64,000 bases of DNA, taken from assembly GCF_000091045.1 (NCBI RefSeq), contig NC_006681.1, positions 252,001 through 316,000 of the forward strand. Reading direction: 5' to 3'. The translations under genes were made by a program, and so were the position numbers. The notes under the pieces are model-generated. The model saw only the letters and a program-made list of their open reading frames with translations. It did not search any database and was not told the DNA's origin. This stretch comes from Cryptococcus deneoformans JEC21 (taxonomy: Eukaryota; Basidiomycota; Tremellomycetes; Tremellales; Cryptococcaceae). This document shows positions 10,794-22,323 of the stretch, piece by piece. Each line of letters begins with the position of its first letter. Position 1 is the first letter of the stretch.

Positions 10794-13700
10794 CTAGTCT
10801 TCCTCCTGCTGGGCCCTAGCTGCTCTCTTCGCAAATGCAGCAGCTAAATCCAATTGTCCAGGAGCTTTCGCAGGTTGCGCCACTTGTCCTAGTTTGCTAG
10901 CTGCCTTGGGTTGTACTTTTGGTGCTGTAGGCACAGGTGGTTTGCCACCAATCGCAGGAGCAGGTTTTGCGCCTACTTGGGGTTTGGCAGGAATAGCAGG
11001 TTTGGCAGGGATGGAAGGTTTCGCCTTAATCGCAGGTGGGACCTTGGAAGCGGAAGAGGCTGGACGGGAAGTCGGGGGCGTAGAGTCTGCGGAAGGTGTG
11101 GCAGATGCAGCGTTCTTCGCTTTCCAAGAGGGGACCGCGGAGCCGTTGGTAACGGCGGGAGCAGTGGGAGCAGAAGAGGCTGCAGGGGGTCGAGCTGCCA
11201 CGGGACGGGACGGGGGGGGTGGGGGAGGAGGGGGTGGCGGTGCCTGTTCCACCTTTTTCAGGTAATTTGACGGGGCCCAACCTTCTTGCCCGTTCTTTAC
11301 GACCATCCACCATCCATTGTCATCCTTCTCCTTGACCTCTACTTCTTCTCCCTTGACCAAATTCATCTCTCCTTCCTGACCAGTAAAGTTATAAAGAGCC
11401 TTGTAGAACTCCTTAGGGGGACCTGCAGGTGGTGGCGGTGGTGGGGGGGGAGGAGGGGCGGCTGCACGGCCGGGGATGGATGGAGGTGCGCGCGCGGCAC
11501 CGATGGCTGCCGTAGGGATAGCAGTTGGTTTCGTAACAACAGGTGTGTGGGAGGGCATGCTGGAAAGAGCAGGGGGAGCAGCAGGCTTTGTGGCACCAGG
11601 GAGGGCAACAGCGGCAGGCCGACCAGAGTTTACGGGTCGACTCTATTCGCATGGTCAGTATGGGCTTCAAGTGGTCGAGATATTCACTCACCGAAGAAGC
11701 GGTCTTCGCAGCCTTCTTGACCTTGGGTTTCCGAGGAGGCATAGGGTTCGACACTGGACAGTGTATGAGTGGGTCTTTTCTCTAATATTGGCCTACTTGT
11801 GCTTACAGCTATTAGGAGGCTCTCCTGAGCCAACTTGAATGGTATGACTCTTGTATGTTGCGTCACCTCTCACTGCCTCGTTCTTCTGCGTCTTGATGAC
11901 TGCTCGCTTATCCTTCTTCTTAGCGTAGTCAATCCTGTAAGGCAATGTAAGCCTATATCAATGCTTCTTAGGATAATATACTCACGTAGGACCAATGTTG
12001 ACGGACATATTCCCACCCGTCAGGGTGAGGATGACGGTTATCATTTCTGTCTTGAAAACGCAGGTGAAGATGGGGTCACCCTCCTCACATGCGTTGACAT
12101 TGAGAGCCTACTCATCTAATTAGCTTGGAATATAAACATTCATGCCAATAGACTTACTACAAAGTCATCTCGCAAGTTGGTCATTGAGATCGCCTTGATT
12201 GTCACCAGCGGGATTTTGCGCTCCAAACTTGTGGAAACTCGGCCATCTCTGGCCTGCGAGACAACAAAGTAGACCGCTTTGTCCGTCTATCCTGAAATCA
12301 GTTTCCTGTGAATAGATAACGCAATGACCAACGCACGATGATAAGGAATCGCGGACTCAGTTTACTTGATCTACCAAGTTTGGAGACAAGCAGCTCCGCC
12401 CTCGAGCTGAAATGAACTTGCTCGGCAGCTGAGTGCATTTATTAGCCTTGAACATAGTCGTAAAACACGAGATCCCACGAGATATGGTAGCCGCATTTCT
12501 CAGCATCTCTCCCTGAGCACTCCCTCCAGCTATGTCCAGATAGTCTCCCATAAATTTGCGCATGCCCAACAAGCTGAACCTCCTCCTCTCCTTCTTCCCG
12601 GCGAGCACTTGGTGGCCATAGTCTCTCTTACGTTCGTACACAAGTGCTTCACGCTGATTCCTCCAGAATCTTTGAATCTTGGTGGCCGCTTCATGCTTCC
12701 TTCTGACGTACGCTCGCCAAGCACGTTGAATACGTGACGCCATCGTGTGCCAGTACCTATCCCTCTCTCCTTCGAGGTAAAACAAGGTTTCGGGATTTTT
12801 GATAAATGCCTTGGTTACACCCATTTGCCACTCTTCCTTTTTGATCTTGGCATCCGTCAATATCCTCTCACAACCCGAACGGTCATCGCCTGTCCAGATG
12901 TAATCACCGGCATAAGACGTGGCAGGCGACAGCAAGTAGAATCGCTGGATCATCTTGGAGAATTCGGCTCGATAGGCAAAACCTGCTCGACGGACACGGA
13001 TATTTTCTTGAAGACCAAGGTATTTAATTTGATGTAGAATGGCCTTGTCATCGTATTCTGTCGGCGAGCGGTGCTGGTTGGGTTTAATTGTTCGGATATA
13101 GTGTGGTTGACAGCTGTCGACTCATTAGCTCAAGATAATCGTCATAAAATATACGCTTACTTCATAAGGTTCTCAACGAGTAAGTTGGCAGACAACTTGA
13201 TCTTGTCACCTGCGGTCGGAGGCCTCTTCTTGGAGGTGTGATCCACCTTGTCGGGGAAAAGGGTATGTAAGAATGGATCCTTACTGCCCTCGATAAGATC
13301 CAAGATATCCTTGATGAGAGTGTCCTTATTCTTATCAGTCATCCCCGCTACAGTATAGAGCACATCACCAGCATAATGTTTGATAAGGAACTTGTTGCCT
13401 CGTGCTTCGAAATTAGGGTTGGAAGCGAGCATACTCGATCTCTGAATGAAAGAGTTGTCGGCAGCAGACGGATCGGCGTGGGCAGTAGCAGTGGCGTCAT
13501 TGAGAGTGGCGAAAATACCGGCGGGACGACGGTCTTCAATGAGAGAGCAAACCACGGAATTGTCAAAGACTATGAAGAGATGAGCAATCGTCACCAATTG
13601 CCAGAAACTTCGTCAACCTACACTTGATAGGAGTCCACTTGATTTGTTCTCGGACATACTCCTCTTGTTCGGCTTTTAATGTCAGTTCGATGAAGATTTG

Positions 13701-15562
13701 CTGAAGCTTTTCATTGACATAGTTGATAGAAAGTTGTTCGAATGAGTTATCCTTTTACAGAGTCAGCAAATCTTTAATGGCTGCAATCTGTAACTAACTT
13801 GGAAAATTTCAAAACCGCTGTTTATAGTTGTCAGCAGAAAATGACGGTGCTGTATTCAGGAACATACTAGATATCAAGCACACCAATGACGTATTGAGAA
13901 GGAGTTTGAGGCTTCATTGAAATGTTGACTCGGCTGACAATCCATTCGAACAAATTGTTGTATCTAATTTACAGTCAGGGCTCGCGTTCAAGCTTCAAAC
14001 GCTAGCGTCACTCACAAGGCCTTTGCAAGGGCATCTCTTCCGGAAGAAGCTTGGGCTACGTTTTGAGGAACCTCATAAACACTACCCCTCCTTCCGCCTC
14101 TTTGCGTCTCCATAATTCTCATCAACAGCACTTTTTGCAATTGCGCCGAATCAACTTCCAACAAATAAGCTGCAAAGTCCGCCACACCGGAATCAGAGAT
14201 TGCAGCGTTGCCGTCGTCGCCCTCGACAAAGTCGATGTTACCGAGCCAAAGGATGGTAGCAAGGATACGGAAAATCGAATCTTGTTCATCCGATGTGAGA
14301 CCGATGACTTGCATTGCTCGCTTGTACATTGTTAATCAACACACAACTTCCAAAAGAGATTAGGGACACACCAAAGTCTCCTGAAAATCGGACACATCGT
14401 TAATACTCTTGACATCCAGACAACCACTTCGACTGATATATGCGTACGCCTCAGGGCCTTGTAAACCAAATGCCTCTTTACGCGTATCGTTAGCAGGCGA
14501 CTCAAGACGAAAAACTAAACTGACCCTTCATTTTGGCACTAGCACCCTTGGTGAACTGATAGAAGATGTGAAAGTCTCGCTCGTCGTCGATTTGTCCGAC
14601 CACCCGGTTCTGAGAATCGCTTTCAGCGTCCTTTCCTAGATTGATAGCTGAAAAGGCTGACCTTTTCCAGAAGATAGTTGGTGATTTGAGCACCGACTGG
14701 CTGCCCCATGCCATTGAACATAATCTCAAGGTATTTACCCTACGCCACGTCAGCTAGGACAGACGGCCTATTAACAGACCTACGTGTCGACTGGAATTAT
14801 CGTTTCTCAGAGTCTTTGCACAACCGAAACTCTCCAAAAGAGGGTTCGTGGCCAAAACCATTTCCTTAATTCCCTCAATACCGCCGCCCTCGGCGCCTCC
14901 TGACACCGCGGCGATATATTGCATGATCCTCTTGGCGGCTTCGGTCTTGCCTGCACCTGATTCACCAGAAATAATGACACATTGGTTCTCTTTTTCGGTT
15001 GTCATACGATAATAGGCTGATTCGGCGATAGCAAAGACATGAGGGGACATTTCAAGACGGTTTTTGCCTCGATATGAGTTGAGGACGTCATTCGTATAGA
15101 TACCAAGGTCTACTCGTTGTTAGCAAGTAACGTGACGGCTGAGTAATCGAAGTACCTCGGAATGGATTGACAGAAATCAAAACATGGGCAATATATGTCT
15201 TGTGGCAAAGTTAGCTTTCGTTAAGGGTTGACAATGGAATACATACATAGATCTCTTGATTCTGGAATCGTACTTTGAGGTTGTCGTTGATAGCCTCGTT
15301 AGTGATTGTGCTCAACAAAGTCATGTCGGGAACACCTGCGGCCTTCTTCTTTGTGAACCCTTCACTCCAGTCGGCCTTGTGGATACTTAGATTAGCTCAT
15401 AAACATAGATAGGCAAATGACGAATGCTGACCTTTTGGACCTTCTGAGGCTTAGAGGCTCCTGATAAGAAGCCGCCGACGGCGCCCTTCTTTCCTGCTTT
15501 CTTTGAAGGAGCCTTTGGCGAATTTCAGTTTTGCTTAATGTGAGTGTGGTGATACATACCAT
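10794..15562 (-). CDS. MYO1: Class I myosin (long-tailed, SH3-containing)
   Basis: An actin motor of cortical patches and endocytosis, about 1,250 residues. The head has the P-loop [14 protein letters not shown]. The TEDS-rule position is Ser, in RRGSVYEVP, so it should be activated by PAK-type kinases as in fungal myosin I. The neck has IQ motifs ([28 protein letters not shown]), followed by a TH1 lipid-binding tail. A Pro/Ala-rich TH2 region flanks one SH3 domain ([20 protein letters not shown] ... [11 protein letters not shown]) between two polyproline runs. The tail ends in the acidic, Arp2/3-binding-type [11 protein letters not shown]. About 20 short introns interrupt the gene. The first coding exon appears to be only the ATG at 15560-15562, followed directly by GTATGT; the next exon continues [10 protein letters not shown]. 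Confidence 0.94.
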
Positions 15563-15786
15563 GGTGCTTTACGTGTGTGAAGTAAGGAAGAAAGATGCTT
15601 AGGCGATGTGGATGCGTGGATGGATGAGCTGCTTACCGTGAATGGGTAGATGATGATGCCCGCCGAACGACGATGACGGCGGCCACGTCCGAGAGTTTAT
15701 TCATGCCCCCACTTTCCATCATCCTCCATCGCAACACGTCGTCAACCTCTTTCAACGCTCTCTCACAGCACTTTGTCCTCATCGCC
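15563..15786. promoter_or_regulatory. Divergent promoter region, MYO1 / CAF1
   Basis: 224 bases lie between the divergent start codons. The sequence is mixed (tggatgcgtggatggatgag, gaacgacgatgacggcggcc) with no motif I can assign with confidence. Confidence 0.5.
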
Positions 15787-16944
15787 ATGTCATCCACCCT
15801 TCTCACAATGCCCCAGCAAGAGCAATTACCATCAAAAGACTATGGAATAAGAGAAGTCCGCACCTCCTCCCGCTCGCTCAGCCAGTCGCTGACAACATGA
15901 CAGATATGGGCAGACAACCTCGAATCAGAGTTTGCAGCTCTGAGACAAGCTGTCGAACGATATCCTTACATTTCCATGGTATGTCCCACAAATTAGCTCA
16001 AGATATTCTATAATTGATGGTTAACGTGTCTGTAGGATACTGAATTTCCCGGTATTGTCGCGCGTCCAATAGGCAACTTCAAGACCGGCTCAGATTATCA
16101 CTTCCAAACTATGCGCTGCAATGTCGATATGCTCAAGATCATCCAACTGGGCATCACATTATGTGATGAAAACGGAGATTCGCCAGAGGTTTCAACATGG
16201 CAGTTTAATTTCGCGTTTAGCTTGGGGTGAGTCAGGTTCAGCTTTCAATGGGACGTTCTTTGTCCAAGTCGCGCGCTAACGATATCCTTTATTCTAAAAG
16301 AGAGGACATGTTTGCTCCAGACTCCATCGATTTATTAAAAAGCTCAGGAATCGATTTCAAGCGCAACGAGGAAGAAGGAATCGACGTCGAATACTTTGGC
16401 GAGCTTCTCATCACATCTGGGCTTGTTCTCTTTGACAATATAAAATGGGTGTCTTTCCACTCGTACGCCTTTGAATCCCTTCGTAACTTTCGCGGACATT
16501 GCTGACTCACATTAGAGGGTACGATTTTGGATATCTTCTCAAGATCCTTACATGTGAACCTCTTCCAGCAGATGAAACAGACTTTTTCCGCCTTCTCTTT
16601 ATTTGGTTCCCTTGTATCTACGACATCAAGCATATTGTGCGGTCCATTAAAACTCTTCGAGGGGGATTACAAGAAATTGCAGAGTCACTGGGCGTCAAGA
16701 GAATAGGACCTCAGCACCAAGCAGGATCAGATTCTCTCTTGACCGCCGCAGTTTTTTTCAGGATCCAAACGATCTACTTTGACGGACACCTGAATGATGA
16801 TTACTACAAGTGAGCTCATTTATTTATGTCATGGTGATATTGCTGACCCCATCTAGAAATTACTTGTACGGGTTTTCTTCAGGCCGTTTAGGCAAAGCAT
16901 CTCCGGCAGCTGCTGGCGAAAATCTCGTTGACAAACCCTATTAA
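15787..16944 (+). CDS. POP2: CCR4-NOT complex deadenylase, Caf1/Pop2
   Basis: A DEDD-family 3'-5' exonuclease that shortens mRNA poly(A) tails in the CCR4-NOT complex, about 290 residues. All catalytic positions are visible: D and E in SMDTEFPG, D in SGYDFGYLLK, D in CIYDIKHIV, and the closing His/Asp pair in QHQAGSDSLLT. The reading runs MSSTLLTMPQQEQLPSKDYG, then IREIWADNLESEF across intron 1, and ends GENLVDKPY with stop at 16942-16944. The ATG at 15787 is chosen because it leaves the usual short N-terminus; an upstream in-frame ATG at 15673 would add 38 unlike residues. Intron 1 seems to use a weak donor, GTCCGC, with acceptor ACAG before ATATGGGC; the frame and the conserved IRE-W-A motif require it. 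Confidence 0.93.
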
Positions 16945-17198
16945 ACCTATTATACTACCTTTGGTTCTTGATCCACTTTGACGACCTCATTATACAGTAA
17001 TACCAACTGATTTACCTTAACATGTACATTTTTCGTACTCGTTCGGCCGAGCGACGATGCAAGTATAATGTGCTTGTGCTTCCATCTAGTGTTTGCAGTT
17101 CTAGAACACCGAAAGCTGAGATATTCATAATTCACATGTACTGATACAGCTGATAGATCCAACAATTGATACCTCAACAAGGATACAATAATTGTTAT
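16945..17198. other. Convergent 3' region, CAF1 / Zn2Cys6 factor
   Basis: 254 bases between two converging genes. No gene or clear terminator motif; presumably both 3' UTRs. Confidence 0.5.
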
Positions 17199-20100
17199 TT
17201 AAAATGAGTTAGGTAGCTTCTCGACTCCTTCCCGAATAGCTTCAGCCTTTTCCGAACATGTTTGGGCTTCTGTTTCCCATCAAGACCATTGTCAGACAAA
17301 GGGTTTTGCAAGCGGCGACAAAGATTGGTACTCACCAAGTAGCCTTCCACTCTCTCTCAGCAGCGCTGCACACTCCTTCATTCGCTCGGCAACAAACCTC
17401 CATTGCACAAATCTATAGGGCCCACTCAGACCATTCTTATTCCTGTACGAGTCTTTGTTATCTTTCCTGGCAGACGGTGCACTCCCAGCAACGTTTCCAA
17501 AATCTGTTCTATTTATCCACTTCATCACCAAGTCACCGCTTTCCATTACCAGTGAGATAAACTCGTTTTGATTGCCAGGATCTTGAGGCGGGAATAACAG
17601 GCGAATTTTAGAGCATTTGAGCAACAGGAACATTACGGGTACGTCCTCAATAAACCATCCTTTCCCGGCTTGTCCTTCAGGACCGTCTTCAAGGGGCCAG
17701 TTCTGACTCACAGTCTCCTCTAAATAAGTACAGGCCAAGGCAATTTCCTCACATGCTCGAGGAAACCTTTGCCTCACGGAGACTGATGATGCGAGTGATA
17801 AAGAACGGTATGAAGGATTAGATTCCGGAGGATTAGACGTCAAATTGTTCGCTCGAGTAAACAGGTGAACACTAGCAAGCAAAAGTGCGCTATTATGAAT
17901 GAATTCAGTCGGCGCTTTGTCATTGTGGACTATCGAAGACGACTTACTATAAGGGTTCAAAACACGGAGGGTTGGTGCGATGTGGTAAGTCGTACAAATC
18001 TCGCAGTGTTATATCCTCGATGCCATGCATTGCACCCTTATCCTAACATCAGCTTCATGACAGGATGGGCATCACATAAAGTGCCTTACGTTAAATAAAT
18101 GCTCTGGTGGCCGTGGCAAAGGAGTGATAATCAGTTCGTCTTTCAACAATCCAGTCCACGAAGTACAGATCTCCTGCCCCTTCTCGTTACCCCATACTCC
18201 CCAACTATAGACAGATGGTTCGTCAGCATCTGTTAACTCATTTTGTAATAGAATTTGGCTTACAATGCGTGTATACGTTCGCACAACTCCCATTGGTCTT
18301 TTGGAGCTGATAGAATACCACCCTCAGAAGGAGGTGACTTTGATTGGTATGGCTGAAACACGGAAGAAGGTATTCGATGGAGCTCACACGCCAAACAGAG
18401 ACTGTGTTCCGTCAGGCTCTCTTCCCTGTTCTTACACACATTGAGATTACTTACGACACGGCTTTGGCCGAATATTGATATGCTTCAAACGCTTTCCCTT
18501 TGGCGTAGAACCATTTGCTCATGATCTTGCAAGCATTGATGGCATCAATCAGCCTATCCTTGTTTCTTATTGCTTCCTCAATTCTCTTCATGGCTATTTC
18601 TGACAGCTCATCTGCGAGGGAACGGATGGCAGGGATGTAGGACGTTGAAGCTGCAAGAGTGTACATGGAGAAAAGTAGAGATGGATGGGGTTGTAAGGAG
18701 GGTTGAAGAGTGAGCTTCGCCCTGAACTGGGCTTCTGTGAACGCTTCAGAGCCGAATTGGTACCGAGGTGGCTCAGGACTGAAGAAGAGATCAAGTCTAA
18801 TCAGATTGAGATCAGTTTGGACGAATTAGGTCATTGTGTGCAAGGGACTAACAGATACTCCCGAGCACTGGCGCTCACGTCATCTTCTCTCAAACGCCAA
18901 GGACGCTGCTGCGTTGGTCCGCCCCCCATCTGGAGGACCCGTGAGGGATAAGATAGGCCTTCTAGACCCTGCAGTGACGAAGTCGGCTGTTCACTTTGAA
19001 TAAACGGTTTACCACTATGTCGATCACCATCGATAGGACCTGGATTTTTTGTATTAAGGTCTGAAGGTGCCAAAAAAGCCTGCTAGAGATTTTTAAATTT
19101 ATTGACGTACAAAGAGCATAGGACCACTTACGTTCAGATCATCCATCCCTCTACCTGTGGCGCTATGATCAAGCACATGATGCCCACTTGAACTAGTAGG
19201 TATTGTAGTCTCGTCAAACGCAGGCAAGGGCTTCGTTTCTTGAGTGGGGCTCCAGGTGTTGCTCACATCCTGTGACATTCCGATCACGGTGAAGGGAGCT
19301 TGTGCGAATCGAGGTTCTCCCAGGCTAGAACTCCCTTCAACTTGATTATTCCAGAGATTAAGTCCTAGTCCACTCGGAGGCCAGGACCATTCATTGAATA
19401 TCGGTAAGCTGTTCGGTATATCAATGCTTGGTTTTGAAGAGACGAAGGCAGGTGACGAAGATGCCATGAATGGAACATCTTGCGACCCTCCTATGTTCTG
19501 TTGGCCATACAGAGCTTGAGGATTAGGTGAAGGTACCATTGCGTTATTGAAGTCTCCAAAGCCTCTTTCGCTGAAGAATATGAGGCCGTCATCTTGACCT
19601 ATGCTGTTACCATACGGTGTAAGAAGACCATGGGAAATGGAACTTTCGAAGGAGCTACTGGATGGTCGTTGTTGCTCAATGGAAGGGCGAGTTTCTTGGT
19701 CTTCCATTTGGGCTTTGATTCTGTTAATGACCCCTCGAAAATGGTATAAATGGATCACCTACCTAGCTTCGCTTCCAATTTTTGGACCCGAGTGGCAGGC
19801 CTTGCTGTGTCATAAACGCAGTTATCGTTGCGCTTTGAACATTGATCACAAGAAGGCTTTTCAGCGGAGCATTTCTGGGTGATTTCAGTACACATGCGAG
19901 GAAGCACTAGATTGAACACTTACCAGCTTTTTTGCTCTGCATCTTAGGCAAGCGTCGCCTCGACGAAGAGGTGGACCTTTGCATCTTATCAGGAAGAGCG
20001 ATTTTACCTGTGTTACGAACGACCCACCTTTTTTTTCTGATGCAACGCTAGTTTCTTTCGTACGACTTCCCTCAGATACTGGTTCATCTTCCGATTTGGA

Positions 20101-20229
20101 TTGTCTTTTTCTTTTTGAGGCTCGCTGGGGTATGACTGCAAGGGGATGTGACTTGTGAGGGTTATGTTCTTCGGATACTTGGGCTGTAGAGCATGATGTT
20201 ATTTGTTGACAGATTGATAGATAGAGCAT
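17199..20229 (-). CDS. Zn2Cys6 fungal transcription factor
   Basis: The DNA-binding binuclear zinc cluster reads C-x2-C-x6-C-x6-C-x2-C-x6-C: CLRCRAKKLKCSAEKPSCDQ followed by CSKRNDNC, split by an intron after AKKL near 19920. A short linker leads to a likely dimerisation helix (TRVQKLEAKL). Low-complexity Ser/Pro/Asn-rich sequence follows (19758-19099). The C-terminal half resembles the helical fungal-specific regulator domain and ends EGVEKLPNSF with stop at 17199-17201. The region before the zinc cluster is Lys/Ser-rich (ASKRKRQSKSEDEP). The start is uncertain. 20229 is the ATG of the continuous frame, but a good acceptor (ctctacag near 20184) could join an upstream exon starting at 20286 or 20325. 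The target genes are unknown. The adjacent lactate dehydrogenase lies upstream on the same strand, so no shared promoter is implied. Confidence 0.85.
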
Positions 20230-20397
20230 TTGTGTGTGATATTATTGACCGAAATTGTGATCGATTCCGCATATATGGATCGTCATAAACAGTGGCAAGC
20301 GATATAGGAACCGAGAATTGCCCATGGGATAGTAATGAACGCCAAAAGATAATGCGGATTGTGACCATAACGTACCATCAAACAAATGAAGATGTGA

Positions 20398-20414
20398 GGG
20401 GGGATGGGGGGGGG
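20398..20414 (+). repeat. G-rich tract
   Basis: A run of six G (20398-20403), then AT, then nine G (20406-20414), in the likely 5' leader or promoter of the Zn2Cys6 gene. On the gene's own strand it is C-rich. G-quadruplex formation on the template strand is possible but inferred. Confidence 0.85.
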
Positions 20415-21824
20415 ACGGCGACAATGGGTTTTTTGAGAGACGACATAGACCGCAGAAAAGGCGAAGAGCCCCATAGATCATAGGCGGAAGGGGCAAAAGT
20501 CGGAAGAATGTGAAAAGCAGATATTCCTCTCATCAGCTTTCCGTTCCTCTATTTAAAATAAGTACTGGAGAAAGATAACTTGCCCATGATCGAGTGGAGA
20601 CAATGTTGATTGGCTGATACTTGTGAGACGAAAGTGTAGAGACTTTCCTCTTGATGCCTGTCCGCTAGTCTCTTGCCTGCTGCCGGACTGTTAAATAATG
20701 GCTTGTTGTCGCCTTTGATTCAAATCGCCCGATTATTGATATGAATGTAGTTCGCACTGCTATACAGTCCCCCCTTAAAACAATCAAAATCAACGTAGTA
20801 TTTTATTAATAGAGCGAAATGATGCTGGCCTAGCTGGGAGTTACAAAGCAAAGGCAACAAAAAAGATCAGGGGGAAAAGCTATGTATGATGTTGATAAAG
20901 GGTTGAGTGGCTACTGTTATTATGATTGTGCCTTTCGGATGCGGTCTTCGACTCATCATCTCCGTCTCTAAGCTGTGTGATTATTGTGATAGTGTAGTTT
21001 AGGCTTGTGCCGAAGTGTATGAGGGACAGTGACCGGCGGTGAGTCAGCGTCTCCAGTCTCGGCTAGAATTCGAGAGGTGCTTGTTGGTGCATTTTGTGCA
21101 TTCTGCAAGCGCTCAGGTGCTCGGGCCGTAATGATCGCCGTTTGAGCGCCAGACGATCGAGCCCTGCCTAGCGACAGACACAAAGAAGTACGGAATCACA
21201 GATCACAAATCATAGATCATAGTAGGAAGCCAGTAACACTACTGCTGTGCTAGTAGAAGACAGAAGATAGATAGACAAGGGAATATAAACGAAGAAGTGG
21301 AAGGCGGGGAAGGGAAAGAGCATCCTAAGAAAGTTCCGAGTTTTCAAAACTCCATTCCCGAGTTCCTTGATGATTCACATAAAGAAACGAACCTGCTCGC
21401 TGCTCCCTGCGAGGCGAGAGTGTTCCTAGTTCTTAGTCCTTATTCCTTAATCCTGAAGACTTATAAGCTTGAAGCCTAAATAAGATTACTCATCATCACT
21501 ATGCATCATATATCATCATTCCATTATCTCATTATTCAAATAGTTCGAAAATAGCTCTAAATCACCTATGGCGAGCCCTAATAACGTTCGCACTCGGCGC
21601 ATTGACGAGTAATAAGACAAATCACTTGGGCGGCCCTCCTTAATGCACGTGGTATATACGGAACATTCTAAACTCCAACCCCAACAGCGCATGCCCTTTC
21701 GGAAATTATCATAATGCATATCGGATCCGTGGGGCGGGGCACGCGGAGAAGATGGGGAAAGTCAGAGCCAAGCAAGTGACACAGCACAAATGCCGCTATC
21801 AAATAATTTAGGCACCTCCGCCGT

Positions 21825-21850
21825 GTTGCCCTGAGCCTTATCAGGGTGAC
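21825..21850. repeat. Short inverted repeat (hairpin potential)
   Basis: CCCTGA (21829-21834) and TCAGGG (21841-21846) are perfect inverted arms around a six-base loop. With G-U pairs the stem extends to ten pairs in RNA (21825-21834 with 21841-21850). It could be a folded leader element or chance. Confidence 0.6.
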
Positions 21851-22323
21851 CACCGCTCTATCTTCTTCCGCCGGGACTAAACCAACTAATAGCGAGAACG
21901 AAGAACGCCCGCCGATTCTGGTGGTGCGAGGGAAACGACAAACAGAAAGGCAAACAACGAGCAGAAGGCAAGACACTTTATTACATATTTGAGTCTTGTA
22001 ATATATCCATGGTAGTCTGCACGCACCTCTATGCTCTCCTCGTCACTTTCCATCTGCATCCGCGTCTCCTTTTATCTTTGTTTCCTGTTGATCATCCTTT
22101 TTGTACCTTACCATCCATTGATCGTTATTAACTTCAGACTCTCCAGACATACCAGAATTTTTTATTTTATTTTTTTTTATTGCTTCTTAATTATTGCTAC
22201 ACAAATTTCATATCTTCAACAGGCACCAGACTGCAATGTACTTTCCCCGGGGCACTACTATCAAAGTTTGGCTTTGACACCCACAGGTAACATCCTCTCA
22301 TCTACATTGTGCAAGTCAGCGAC

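Larger units (their letters stand above)
20230..22323. other. Long intergenic region upstream of the Zn2Cys6 gene
   Basis: About 2.1 kb with no exon series I can support on either strand. It would contain the transcription factor's promoter, probably a long 5' UTR, and the CYB2 3' UTR. It holds a G-rich tract (20398-20414), an AT-rich centre around 20700-20900, a short inverted repeat (21825-21850) and a T-rich stretch near 22160-22200. Open frames at 20968-21183, 21668-21976 and 22031-22591 lack family features, and the last overlaps the real CYB2 3' exons on the other strand. Confidence 0.55.

Noticed and set aside
11213..11238. G-rich tract as a regulatory G-quadruplex
   Set aside because: It simply encodes the polyproline run of myosin I on the other strand.
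21802..21816. 15-mer shared with 27546-27560 as a possible dispersed repeat
   Set aside because: No similarity beyond the 15 bases; a few such matches are expected by chance in 64 kb.
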